This document shows positions 7,502-18,300 of a stretch of DNA of 26,059 bases, piece after piece. The position numbers and the translations under genes are program-made. The DNA is from Entrophospora sp. SA101 (lineage: Eukaryota; Glomeromycota; Glomeromycetes; Entrophosporales; Entrophosporaceae): the NCBI GenBank assembly GCA_958430865.1, contig CAUDNR010000455.1, positions 5,146 to 31,204 on the forward strand, written 5' to 3'. Positions within the stretch are counted from its first letter, which is position 1, and each line of letters begins with the position of its first letter. The notes beneath the pieces are model-generated. The model saw only the letters and a program-made list of their open reading frames with translations, did not search any database and was not told the DNA's origin.

Positions 7502-9525
7502 TTTTTAATTTACCTGATAAAATAATATTAATATGTTAATGTTTAGAACTAAAAAAGTATCCGGTCTATTTATTACCAAAAAACACGCACAACAACACTG
7601 AATATATGTAACGCGCAAAATTTCATAATTATCAATATAAACTTTTTGAGAAAAGTAAGAATGTTCAGAATGTTATATATATAAGTTTTATTTTAACGCG
7701 AAAAACATTTTTGTCCAGAGTGTATGTATTTTATTTGAAATACAAGGGTCTTTATTACTGTTGTATGTGAAATTGGAGTGGGGTGAAATTCTGATTGGCT
7801 AATTTGAATTTCACATATGTGAATTGCGAATTCATTTTCACGTACAACATTGAAAAAAGATTTCTCTTTTTTTGTCATGAAAAATTTGCGTAATTAATAA
7901 AAATGAAATCAGATACTTCTTTCAGGAAACGTATATTCGTTGAAATTATCTTGCAATCGTTTTTTATTGGAGAAAATTTAGAGCTTTTTTTAGATTAATA
8001 ACCACACAAAGTAAAATTTTTACAAACTTTGAAGAGTCTGGAACGCATATATCACGAGATATTGATTTTAAAAAAAGTAGAAATAAAAAAAATTTTATTG
8101 ATGAATTATTATTTACTACAAATGATTTTTTTCAATCGGCATTCAAATTATACCGTTATTAACTATTAGTTTATAGCAATATCTATCTATCCTCGGGTGT
8201 TGAGGCTAGAGTCATAAACCTATTAGTTGATTTTTATCTTTCACATAATACATGTTATTTCCACATAACACAAGGATTCATTTTTTCAACTTTGGTTAGA
8301 CTTAGTCAAAAGTGCCTAATAGTGAATTTGGCATAATAAATAGCTTTGCAACTTCCTAGTCAGCTTCCCGGCAATTATATAAATATTCATCTCTATAAAT
8401 GGCTTAATGCATCCATAATTGAAGGGGCACGTACATGACGTAAAAAAAATAAAAATAATAGTTAACCTTATTAGAAACAGATAAAAAATATAAATATAAT
8501 CAAGATAATATAAATAAATTCATGTGCGAATGCAAAAAACTTAAGCTAAAAATATATCATAATGAATAATTGGCAACATTTTATCAATAAAATATTTCTC
8601 GCTCTCACACTCACTCGTTCTCTAAGCCATCCATAAACCTGATTATACATGCATAATATATAATATAATGTATTATTTCTGCAAGAAAATCTCAAGGGTC
8701 ATTGTTGTTTATTCAGTACCCTACCTAATTTATATTACATAACATTACATTACATAAGGTGATTGATTGATTATAATGGAACCAATTATCATACTTGATC
8801 CCAATCGCCTACACCACACTTTACATTTTAATCTAGTATCATTATTTATTATTTTTTTCACATAACTATATTTTTTTTTTGTTATCATGACTGATTTAGA
8901 AGTACAAAAAAACTTTTTTACTAGATTTCCACATACGGTTACAAGTTCACCAATTTCGTATTACCTGGTTCTGATTATTTTATGATGACACGTTAGAATT
9001 CCAAAAAAAAATTATCTAGTCGACGTTTTTACAAATACATGCCTAAAATTGTTTATTTAAAAATTTATTATAATACGATAATTAAAAGCTCAAAATAAAT
9101 CTCGCGTGTATTTTATTTATACTGTAATGACTTGTAAATGATAAGTTAATTTTCTTTTTAAATTTTCGAGCAATGTTATTACTATTGCCGTGAAGTTTAA
9201 AAGATGATCTTTACCTTACTAGAGATTAGAAAAACAAGTTCTGATACAAGTATTTTGGTAATGATAAGAGAAACCACATAATAATAAATATAGTGATCCC
9301 GATTCGAAGAATACTTGTTATTTATTGTATTCACTTACATATATTTTCTTGTCACATTGTCACATTAACAATGAAAACAATTTTTTTGTTAAGATAAGGT
9401 TATATCAACGCCACGTGTATTTATTTTCCATGTGACAAAATGATAGTTTTTGACAGAATCTTTATTTTCTTAATATAAAATATCGTAAATCGTTCCCTAT
9501 TTTAACTATTAAAAAAGAATATAAG
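7502..9525. other. 2-kb intergenic region, no gene called
   Basis: No convincing coding sequence on either strand; the longest open stretches (a 61-codon minus frame at 7693-7878 and a 31-codon plus frame at 7903-7998) have no features of known proteins. Visible items are a near-palindrome AATTTCACATATGTGAATT at about 7803-7821 amid further GTGAAATT copies, ATTGG (reverse CCAAT) at 7794, and a cluster of GTCACAT/CACGTG motifs close to the next gene. No tRNA signals were found. Confidence 0.45.
9351..9436. promoter_or_regulatory. GTCACAT / CACGTG motif cluster upstream of the F-box/WD40 gene
   Basis: GTCACAT occurs at 9351-9357 and 9359-9365, its reverse complement ATGTGAC at 9430-9436 (within CATGTGAC), and a CACGTG E-box at 9412-9417. 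All lie 90-175 bp upstream of the first ATG at 9526. CACGTG and RTCACRTG are known binding sequences of fungal bHLH factors (Cbf1-like). The motifs are visible; their function is inferred. Confidence 0.35.
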
Positions 9526-9564
9526 ATGTCTGTTTTTTATTGGGATTTGCGTATGGACCTGTAG
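9526..9564 (+). promoter_or_regulatory. upstream ORF of 12 codons before the F-box/WD40 start
   Basis: The ATG at 9526-9528 opens a 12-codon frame (MSVFYWDLRMDL) that ends at TAG 9562-9564, 10 bp before the main ATG at 9575. It is in a different frame from the main ORF and contains a second in-frame ATG. If the transcript begins upstream of 9526 it would force leaky scanning or reinitiation and reduce translation of the main protein. Confidence 0.5.
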
Positions 9565-9574
9565 CTCTCAAAAA

Positions 9575-11559
9575 ATGCCATTGTCAAATGGGGTATCTGA
9601 AGAACAAAATGGTTGCCTAAGTCATGTGCAGCTATTAATAGAAAAGCTTTCCGATGGTGAATTTCAACAATTGTCAGAATACATTCTAAAAAAACGCCGG
9701 AAAAAAGATATAATTTCAGGAATACAACCAATGCTAGCACAACATTTACTTTCTTTGATCGATCCAAAAACTTTATGCCTAATAAGAAGAGGTATTTAGA
9801 TATATATATATTAATATATTTAAATTTGTTTGATCCGATTTATTTACATAGAAAAATTCTAATTAATTTTTCTAAAATAGTTTCTAAAGCTTGGAAAGTT
9901 CGTGCTACAGACAATATTCTTTGGAAGAAGCATTGTACATCCGCCGATTTTCTTTCAGACATTCCTAAATCCTTTAAACATAACACTTTAGCTACTGATT
10001 ACTATTTCCAGCTTTACAGACATAATGTTTTGGTTGAACAGAATTGGGAGAATTTTCATTTCACTCAAAATGTTTTCCAAGCTCATAAAGAAGGAATCAC
10101 ATGTATATCTGGTTCCGAAGATTTGTTTTATACCGGATCTTTTGATAAATCTATTAAAATCTGGCAACTACCTAGTAAAAAACCTTTATCTACTTTAGAT
10201 TATCATTCCGAAGCTGTTCAATGTTTGGCTTTAGGTAAATCAATATTAGTATCTGGTAGCTGGGATAAAACAATAATTGTATACACTATTGATAATAATT
10301 ATTCAATAAAATATAGATTGCATGGTCATCTGGCTGGTATAATTTCTTTGACCATGTTTCCAGATGAAACTTTATTATTTTCTGGTTCAGTAGACAAAAT
10401 TATACGTATTTGGAATTTACAAAACGGTGAATGCTTGCACAGACTTGGTGGAATTGGAGGAACAGTAGGTACTTTATCACTGATTCCCAAAAATCCTTCT
10501 CCTTCTTCAAATAACATCATTGATCATAATGAAGAACATAGTCAATATTATTTAGTTTCTGGATCAAATGACAATTCAATTCTAGTTTGGGATCTCTGTT
10601 ATGATGATGCTGACAATGGCAATGATACTCAAAAACAAAAATCATCATTGATCAAAAATATATCAATTAAAAAACCTCGAATAATTAAAAGATTAGAAGG
10701 TCATACCAGAGCTATCACTTGCTTGACATGGTATAAAGATACTTTGGAACAACAAATCGAATCATTTGATCAAGAAAATTCTTATTTAGAAGACAACCAT
10801 CACAATAATTTAGTTCACATCAATACATCAAAATTTACAAGATCCAGGTCAGCATCACCAGGCGGTACCGATGTTTCTGAAGCTGGTGATTATATGGATC
10901 TAGATGATTTGAACTTGACCAATGATACTAATAATATTATTGATAGCAATGATAATGAACCTCAAATAGATAATGATAATTCAATAGAAGAAATAGGAAC
11001 ATCATCATCAAATATATTAAGAAATAATAATGTTAATAATGATCCAAATGTTATTGAAACAATTAGAATTATTTCATCATCTGCCGATTCTACTATTCAT
11101 ATATGGGATTTTAACACAGGTCAATTAATTGGCAGTGCAAAAGATCATGATGACATAGTATGGGATCTTCAATGTAATTCATCTAGACTCGTTTCTGTAT
11201 CTTCAGATGGATTTATTAAAGTGCGATCATGGCAAAACCGCAATGATGATAATACTAACCCTTCATCATCATCATCAAACACAAATAATTCCAATCGAAA
11301 AAGAAATTGTATTTATAATTCACAAAAACAATATTTGATTGGACCATTTAATAATAATAATAGAATTAATAAGAATGTCTATAAGCATATCGTGTCAGAT
11401 CATTTCACACAATCTTATGACCATGAGAAAATCCTTTTTGCTCCAGCTGCTGCGCTTGTTGAAGTTGATTGCGGTATCAAGTGCCTTTTAATGACTCGCG
11501 AATGGTTAATTTGTGGAACGGAAGATGGAATTTTAATTGCTTTAGAATTTCGTTGTTAA
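9575..11559 (+). CDS. F-box/WD40-repeat protein (SCF substrate receptor type), 631 aa
   Basis: Two exons, 9575-9791 and 9881-11559, are joined by an 89-bp intron (GTATTT...ATAG); the phase-1 junction restores RRVSKAWKVRATDN. Residues about 44-90 form an F-box (PMLAQHLLSLIDPKTLCLI...VSKAWK...NILWKKHC), which binds Skp1 in SCF ubiquitin ligases. From about residue 137 on there is a WD40 propeller: repeat ends include GSFDKSIKIW, GSWDKTIIVY, GSVDKIIRIW, GSNDNSILVWDL, SSADSTIHIWDF, SSDGFIKVRSW and GTEDGILIALEF, i.e. about seven blades. A 100-residue acidic, Asn-rich insertion (about 360-465), with an SRSASPGG motif, interrupts the propeller. The architecture matches Met30/Cdc4/FBXW-type receptors that present phosphorylated substrates for ubiquitination; the exact orthologue and substrate cannot be told. 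The start was chosen because the upstream ATG (9526) ends at a TAG. Confidence 0.9.
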
Positions 11560-12010
11560 TTTATAATCGATCGAATTGAATTCTTTGTTTTTTTTTTTTT
11601 TTTACGTATTTTATTTTATTTTATTTTTTTATCGGAAAAAAAAGCGTTTTTAGTTTAGTTCGAGTAATTTACACTAAAATTTGTTTGTTGTTGGTAAGAT
11701 CATAAAAAAAATCTACAGAAAATAATTAAGCTACTATATGCTATACACATTTTTATACGATATATTAAGATTATTTTAAGATTATATAAATAAAAACACT
11801 GGGTAATTTACCAGGTATGTGTTAGTGGTCGTATTACTTGTAGACAAGAACGATGATTCCTGGACCATACCCACGGCTGTGGGGTATTGTCAGTAGGGAC
11901 TTAATGGATCACAGTCTGGGCCGTAGAGCTTGGATCCGGATATGAATGTGAATATTAATATCCGAATACTTATCCGCGAAGAATCAAGTAAGGATTCATA
12001 ATAATAATAC
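11560..12010. other. 3' flank of the F-box/WD40 gene and repeat-like stretch
   Basis: T-rich sequence at 11580-11640 and AATAAA-like strings near 11789 fit a 3' UTR and polyadenylation region. From about 11815 to 11950 the base composition is distinctly less AT-rich and includes a small hairpin (ATACCCAC at about 11867 with GTGGGGTAT at about 11879). This segment may be a repeat fragment, but I cannot assign it. Confidence 0.4.
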
Positions 12011-12156
12011 TTATCAGGCAAACAGCACTATTAAGCTATTTTTGGTTGCTTTGTTGATATACTACAACATTTCTGTAAGATACAATTAAATCATATAATT
12101 AAACTTTAATAAACAGTGATGTTTGAAAGAATAGCTTAATAGTGATTGCCAGATAA
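12011..12156. repeat. 146-bp imperfect inverted repeat (MITE-like hairpin)
   Basis: TTATCAGGCAA plus CACTATTAAGCTATT (12011-12040) is matched in reverse complement by AATAGCTTAATAGTG plus ATTGCCAGATAA (12130-12156), with a small insertion in the left arm and a loop of about 90 bp. It has no coding capacity. The form is that of a small non-autonomous element or a hairpin transcript; target duplications are not evident. Confidence 0.55.
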
Positions 12157-12160
12157 CATC

Positions 12161-12222
12161 GATATTGGGCGTGCGATGGACAATTTCAGTGACATGATAT
12201 TGGCTGCTGTGTGCCCAATATC
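12161..12222. repeat. short inverted repeat GATATTGGGC / GCCCAATATC
   Basis: A 10-bp perfect inverted repeat at 12161-12170 and 12213-12222 sits directly after the preceding hairpin, about 155 bp upstream of the Csf1-type start codon. It could be part of the same repeat complex or a regulatory dyad. Confidence 0.4.
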
Positions 12223-12377
12223 TTATTTGAAAAAAAAAAATTTCCAGGCAACGAGTATCACGTAAGCTCGTATTAATTGATCAATAGGGAGGGTTTTTTA
12301 ATATATATTAGACTGTAATTTGGCACGTCGAATTTTTCATATTTCTTTCATTAATATTAATAATTTTATTAAAATAT

Positions 12378-15300
12378 ATGGCAGCATCTATTGATTTGTA
12401 AGCTAAAAAAAAAATTTTTTTATTTTTACAAGAATTTACCTGATGTGAAAGATCAATAACATTGACTCATATATATACTTTGTAATAATTTCTAGAATCC
12501 CTTTTTTAATCGAGTGTTTTGCCATAGTTTTAGTGGTTATTGCATTATTATTTTATTTTAATAGGTTATTTGCATTAATTGTAAGTCGCTTAATAAGAAT
12601 TTATACATGGAGGAAATATAATGCTTACATCGAAATAGGTAGAGTACATTTTAATCAATTCAAGTAATAAATTCCATCCTTATAAACAAGAAGATTACTT
12701 ATATAAGTTTGTTTATAGGTTCAATTAAGTTTGCACCACTTGCAGGACGAATTTTATTCAGAAATTTTAAATATTATTCCAAAAATCAATCATTTATAAT
12801 AGTAAAGGGGCACATCACTTTTCAATATTGGCTATGGAATGTTCGTCAAGTGAACAACAATAATAATAACAATAATAACAATAATAACAATAATAACAAT
12901 AACAATAATAACGACAATAATAACAATAATGGTACAAAATTCTTTGTATTTTGGAATAATTATTGTGATTTACTGATCTGATCCGATCTAAAAAATTTCT
13001 TCTTTTTTTATGTTTCTATAATCAAAAGAATTACCATGCAGAATTGTATGCCATTTTGATGGAATAGAATGGTTTGCATATAACAGGTCACCTGCTTATG
13101 ATGTTCTTAATGACATTTTAACAACTTTAACAAATAATGGACCTAATTCAGATCAATCAAGTTATTCAAATTCACCAACTGATAGAGAGATTACTGGTGA
13201 ATACTTTATATGTATATAATTTTATAAATCAATATTTAAGTTAATAACTTTGTGTAAATACACACTTATATATACTTTAGTGGATGATTGCAATGATCAA
13301 AATGAAAATGATTTTGGAAATTCATTTCTTTGCAAATTGTTACCAATTCAGATAGATTGTGAACGTGGTGCTTTTATAATTGGCAATCCAAAAACACCTT
13401 CTCTTCTGGTTGCTGATTTTTCACAATCAAGTGGTATATATGATGCTGTTAAAGTATATATTATCTATTATAGTATATGATTTATCATCAATTGAATTCA
13501 TTGTATTTATTGTATTCATCATATAATATATATATATATAGTCAAGGTCAAAGTTTGATTATTATAAATCAATAATACATTTAAAGTTTGGAGAACCAAA
13601 AATACATTTGGAAACTAATTTAGATTATAAAGAAACAAATTTAGACACAGGTGCTCGTATGGAAGAAGAAAATATAATAAATGTGTGAGTATTTTATATA
13701 TATACATCTTATTCATAAATATCATAAGAATACTAATGAAAATAAATTTTAAAGATCTTCTGACAGAGGAAGTGTTTGGTCACCTTTGAAAAATAAGGTC
13801 TTTAAACATTTGCCATTCTTAAAAGATTCTAGTTTAGAAGATATTACTGAATGGCATGGACTTCCTAGATATCCTTTATTATTATTGGCTTGTTCTTAAA
13901 TTATTTTTTTTTGACAAAAGTTAATTCCTTAACAAATTTAATAAAAACACATATCGCACTGATAGTAATTCACCTGATGACACCATTAATGGGGAGTATG
14001 CAAAAGAACAAAACATCCTTGAATGTTTAGGACTAGAATTAAATTATTATGCTGATGTTGCTGGTGAACAATTTAATTCATATTTATATTTATATATATA
14101 ATTGGTTGTAATTAAATTAATTATTTTTTTCAAATCACCAGGAAAAGTTCCTTCTAATCCAATACCAATAACAGATAATGAAGAAATGGATATAGGAAAT
14201 GGAGATGTATCACCAGAATGGGGTGCTGAACTTGTTTTTTCAGGTGCACAATTAGCTTATGGTCCTTGGGCAGATCGTCAAAGGTAATAAATACAACATA
14301 ATAATAGCACTAATAAAACTATTTATGTCGGATTTTGTTATTAAAAAATCAATATTTGCTTTATTTACAAATTGAAAAAAAAAAACAGAGCATTTCTTCA
14401 AAATTTTTTCTTTCCACCTTTATACCGTAATACTGAGCATACAAAAAGATTAAAATTTGGTGACACTAGATTACATACTTCATTAAAGATTCAAATTCAA
14501 TTTGATTGCCCATTCACTTTTAAAGTTCCATTTAAAGAAAATTCAAAGGTTTATTATTTCTCTTATTTTGTATATTTATTTATTTTTGAATTATCAAATG
14601 ATTATTAACATCGAGATCTTTTTTTCACTTTTCATCATTTATTAAAAACAAAGGATTGGAAGTATTCACAAAATAATATAATATTTCAAGGTTTTAATGG
14701 ATCAAGACCATGTGGTTGGTTAGAATTTAAAGTTGATAAAAATGCAATAATTAATATAACATTGCCAATGGTGTATCCAAAGGAAGGGTATTCTAATAAG
14801 GTTAAAATATTGCTTGAGGAAATTAAAGTGAAAACAAGTGTTAATCGTCATTCACAATTGATCTATGCAAAACAATGCAAGGTATTATTTATTTAACGCA
14901 TATACATATAATAATTTTTTATAAATTAATTGTAAAATTAATTAACTATAATTATAATTATAGTTAGAGTGCAATTTGCCAAGTCCTTTAGCTTGGAATG
15001 AAGCACGCATATGGTCATTTGATATTCATTTTTTGGATGCACAAATATTTCTATTGAGAGATTACATAACACTTATTCAAGATTTAATAAAGGATTGGAC
15101 ATCTGGTCCTTCACCTGATCAATTACATTTTATCCCAATGAAATATCAACTAAATCCTCATTTCACTAATTTTAGATTGTACCTTTATGTAAATGAGAAT
15201 AATATTATAGATGATCCAGCTGATATTGATGATAATTGTATTATATCTAAAAAATATTATTTTAAATAATTGAATGATTTTAAAATAACTATTAATTATA

Positions 15301-18300
15301 TTTTTTTTATTTACTAAAAAATTTGTTTACCAAAGCTTTTATAATTATAGAAGGATCACAATTAGCATCAAATGTAGTAATTCCTTTATTACGATATAAT
15401 GAGTTAATTACAAAAATAATTTTTGGTTTAGAGGTTTGTTTTAATTAAAAAATGAAATATATTATATGCACACGTATTATTTTTTATATTATTCACTTAT
15501 CCAATTATCTGATTATTAAAATCACAATCATTATCATCATTATTATAAGGTAACAAAGGCTACAACCACTACATCACCTAAAGTATCACAAACACTTGGT
15601 GCTTTTTTGTCAGAGGATGCTAAAAAATTTGGGCAAGTCAGATTCTTTACAGTTGAAGGTTCCTACCAATATTATAATACTGTAGATCCAAATCATGTTG
15701 AATCCTTATCATTAATGATGAAGGTATATTTATTATTTGTTATTTATTACTACCTGTAATTTGTTAATAATATTATAAATAACTATCATAATGGGCTTTT
15801 CAGGGAAATGACGTTAGCTTAAAACTATTTGGTTTTGTAATTCGATATTTTTTAATTCTTCAAGCAAATTATTTTGGAGCATTTATAAATTTCATGACAT
15901 TAGATGAATATAATGACTCAAAAAAGCAAAAAAATCATTTAGAATATATAAAAGTAATATTATTCATATCCATGTTATTCATTCATATATTTGTTCATAT
16001 ATTTGTTCATATATTTACTTATTAAATTTTATATTTAAAGCCACTAGCAGACCCATTCGAAGTTTATATGGCCATTATTATTGAAAATGGTACTTTATAT
16101 CTTCCAGAGAATTTATATGACGCTCAAAAGAAATCGGTAATACAATTTCATGAATTACAACTTGATTTAAGAAATTTAGATATTTATATGGGTCAGTGTA
16201 CATGTTTATCAAAAAAACTTGGTCATTATTCTTTAATTTAATGTAATTGTTAATATATGTATATATATTTAGATATGGATATTACTGTTAGTCCATTAAC
16301 ATGGACTCTATGTCCTGAGAATGTTAATACTAAAACCAATTCAAGATCAAAACCACCAAAACCATTAAAAGAATCTGATAATTATTTATTTATAAATGGT
16401 ATAATAATAATAATAATAATAACAATTTTTCTAATTATATTAAAATAATATTTATCATATATTTTTAATCTAGATTTAAACATATATGCTCATCGATTAT
16501 TTGGACCGTTACCAGAAACAGCAACATATGTTTGTAACTGGGATATAAACATTGACACTATATCTGGACAATTAAAACCATCGTTTTTAATAAGTGCTGG
16601 CTCATTTGCAGAATCATTTGTTTATCATTATATTGATGATGAAAATGCGCTGCCTGCCGAGTTTGCGGCTCCTTTGTATCCAGATGTGGTTTTTGTAGAT
16701 TTTATCGTAAAAGAAATTGATGTCTCCATTTGGTGTCGTGATAGTAGAACCCAAATACTTCTAGAGGAAGGTCTTAACGTTAAATTTGATGATTTGGCAA
16801 ATGAAAAATTCCTTCAAAGAACTGTCGTTAACCTGCCAGATTTAGTAATTAGAAGTTTGGCAATGTCATCATCATCGTCTTCTTCATTAGCTGCTGCAGC
16901 TGCACATGATATTAACAAAGAAACGGAAACTCATCCTTGGGTAGAAGTTGCAAGTCTCGAGTGTGCTTTTGACGTGACTATATTTCGTACCACGTCCGGT
17001 TGGAAACAAAAACTTGAAAGTCAGCAGTCTTTCATCAAAGAGCAGGATAAAGAAACGCTTAGAGTACCATTTCTTTATGAAAACAGTCCTGATAATTATG
17101 AAGGTATTGATTATAATAATTGAAACTCTTTTTTTTTGTTTAATTGGAATTCCGATTCCAATCCTAATTCTGATATAAATTTCTAACCTTGAAATAGATC
17201 TATTGGAGAAAAATGGACGTCATTTTGGTTCTTTATATGTTCCACCTATGCCAAGTCCATTAACAGGTCTATAAAATTTTCTTTTTTTATTTGGTCTATA
17301 TCATCACAATTATATTTATATGTGTATTTACAAATCATTTCTGATCTTATTAGATGAAAATGATATAGGTTCTTTGCTTTACAATGAAAGTACCAATTCA
17401 TCAATGATAGATTTATCTGAAAATCAAAATAGAAATGATAAACTAGCTTCTTTTAAGAATTATGGTTTTTTAGGTCATGTAGGGGATGATGACGATGATT
17501 CAAATGATGGAATGGACAGTGATAGTTCATCAATAAATGATGACGATAGGTTTTTTTTTTTCTTTGTGAATTTATGTTTATATACATTGATTGATATAAG
17601 TTAACTTTTTTTTTCTTTTTTTCAAAGTATTTCTATGGTTGCAAGTTCATACAAAACAGCTTTTGATGGAATTTATGACAATGATGATGATGAAAACGAT
17701 AGTGATAATTCTGATGGCACTTATATTGTTAATGCTGAAATCACTATTGGTGATGGTATTTTATCAATAATAATAAAATAAATAAATAAATATGTATTGA
17801 ATTGAGTTGAATTGAATTGAATTTTTAACCCTATATGTTTACTCAAAATAACATATATATTATGTCTTTAAAGATAGTACAAGAAATAATGAAATTGAAG
17901 CACAAAATTCAGCAAGTGATCTAATCGATGATAAATCTACACCAATAAAACGATCTATTCCTTATGGTAATTATCTTAGGAGGTTTAGGTTAACCTCAAA
18001 ACAACCTCCTCCTTCTTCACTCACCAGTTCATATTTAAGACCTTCCCAATTACTATTTATTCCAGCTAAGGTAACCTTATTTTTAACTTTATTATCATAA
18101 CTTTATTTTATAAATTTTAAAATGAGAATCATTTTACTTTGTTCTAAGGAAACAGGGTTCATATCAAACGATGAAATTATTGATCACAATTTCAAAATTT
18201 CGTCATTTTCAAGAATTCTAAATGAAAATAACAATAAATATGATAAATTTTTTAATGATGATGATGATGAAATTTTAATAAATGAATCACAATCATCGCA

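Noticed and set aside
7693..7878. 61-codon minus-strand ORF
   Set aside because: No family resemblance, weak start context, overlaps palindromic promoter-like sequence.
7903..7998. 31-codon ORF (MKSDTSFRKRIFVE...) on the plus strand
   Set aside because: Short, no recognisable domain, no splice partners that extend it; such frames occur by chance.
9537..9767. 76-codon minus-strand ORF overlapping exon 1 of the F-box/WD40 gene
   Set aside because: Antisense shadow; the sense frame has clear F-box motifs.
11815..12290. Possible solo LTR (TGTTAGTGGTCG... start)
   Set aside because: No matching terminal CA end, no target duplication and no primer-binding or polypurine features could be found.
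13869..13920. Premature stop after GLPRYPLLLLACS in the Csf1-type gene as a sign of pseudogenisation
   Set aside because: The apparent stop lies inside a perfect AT-AC U12 intron; splicing it restores the frame, and the whole 10,872-nt coding sequence is open.
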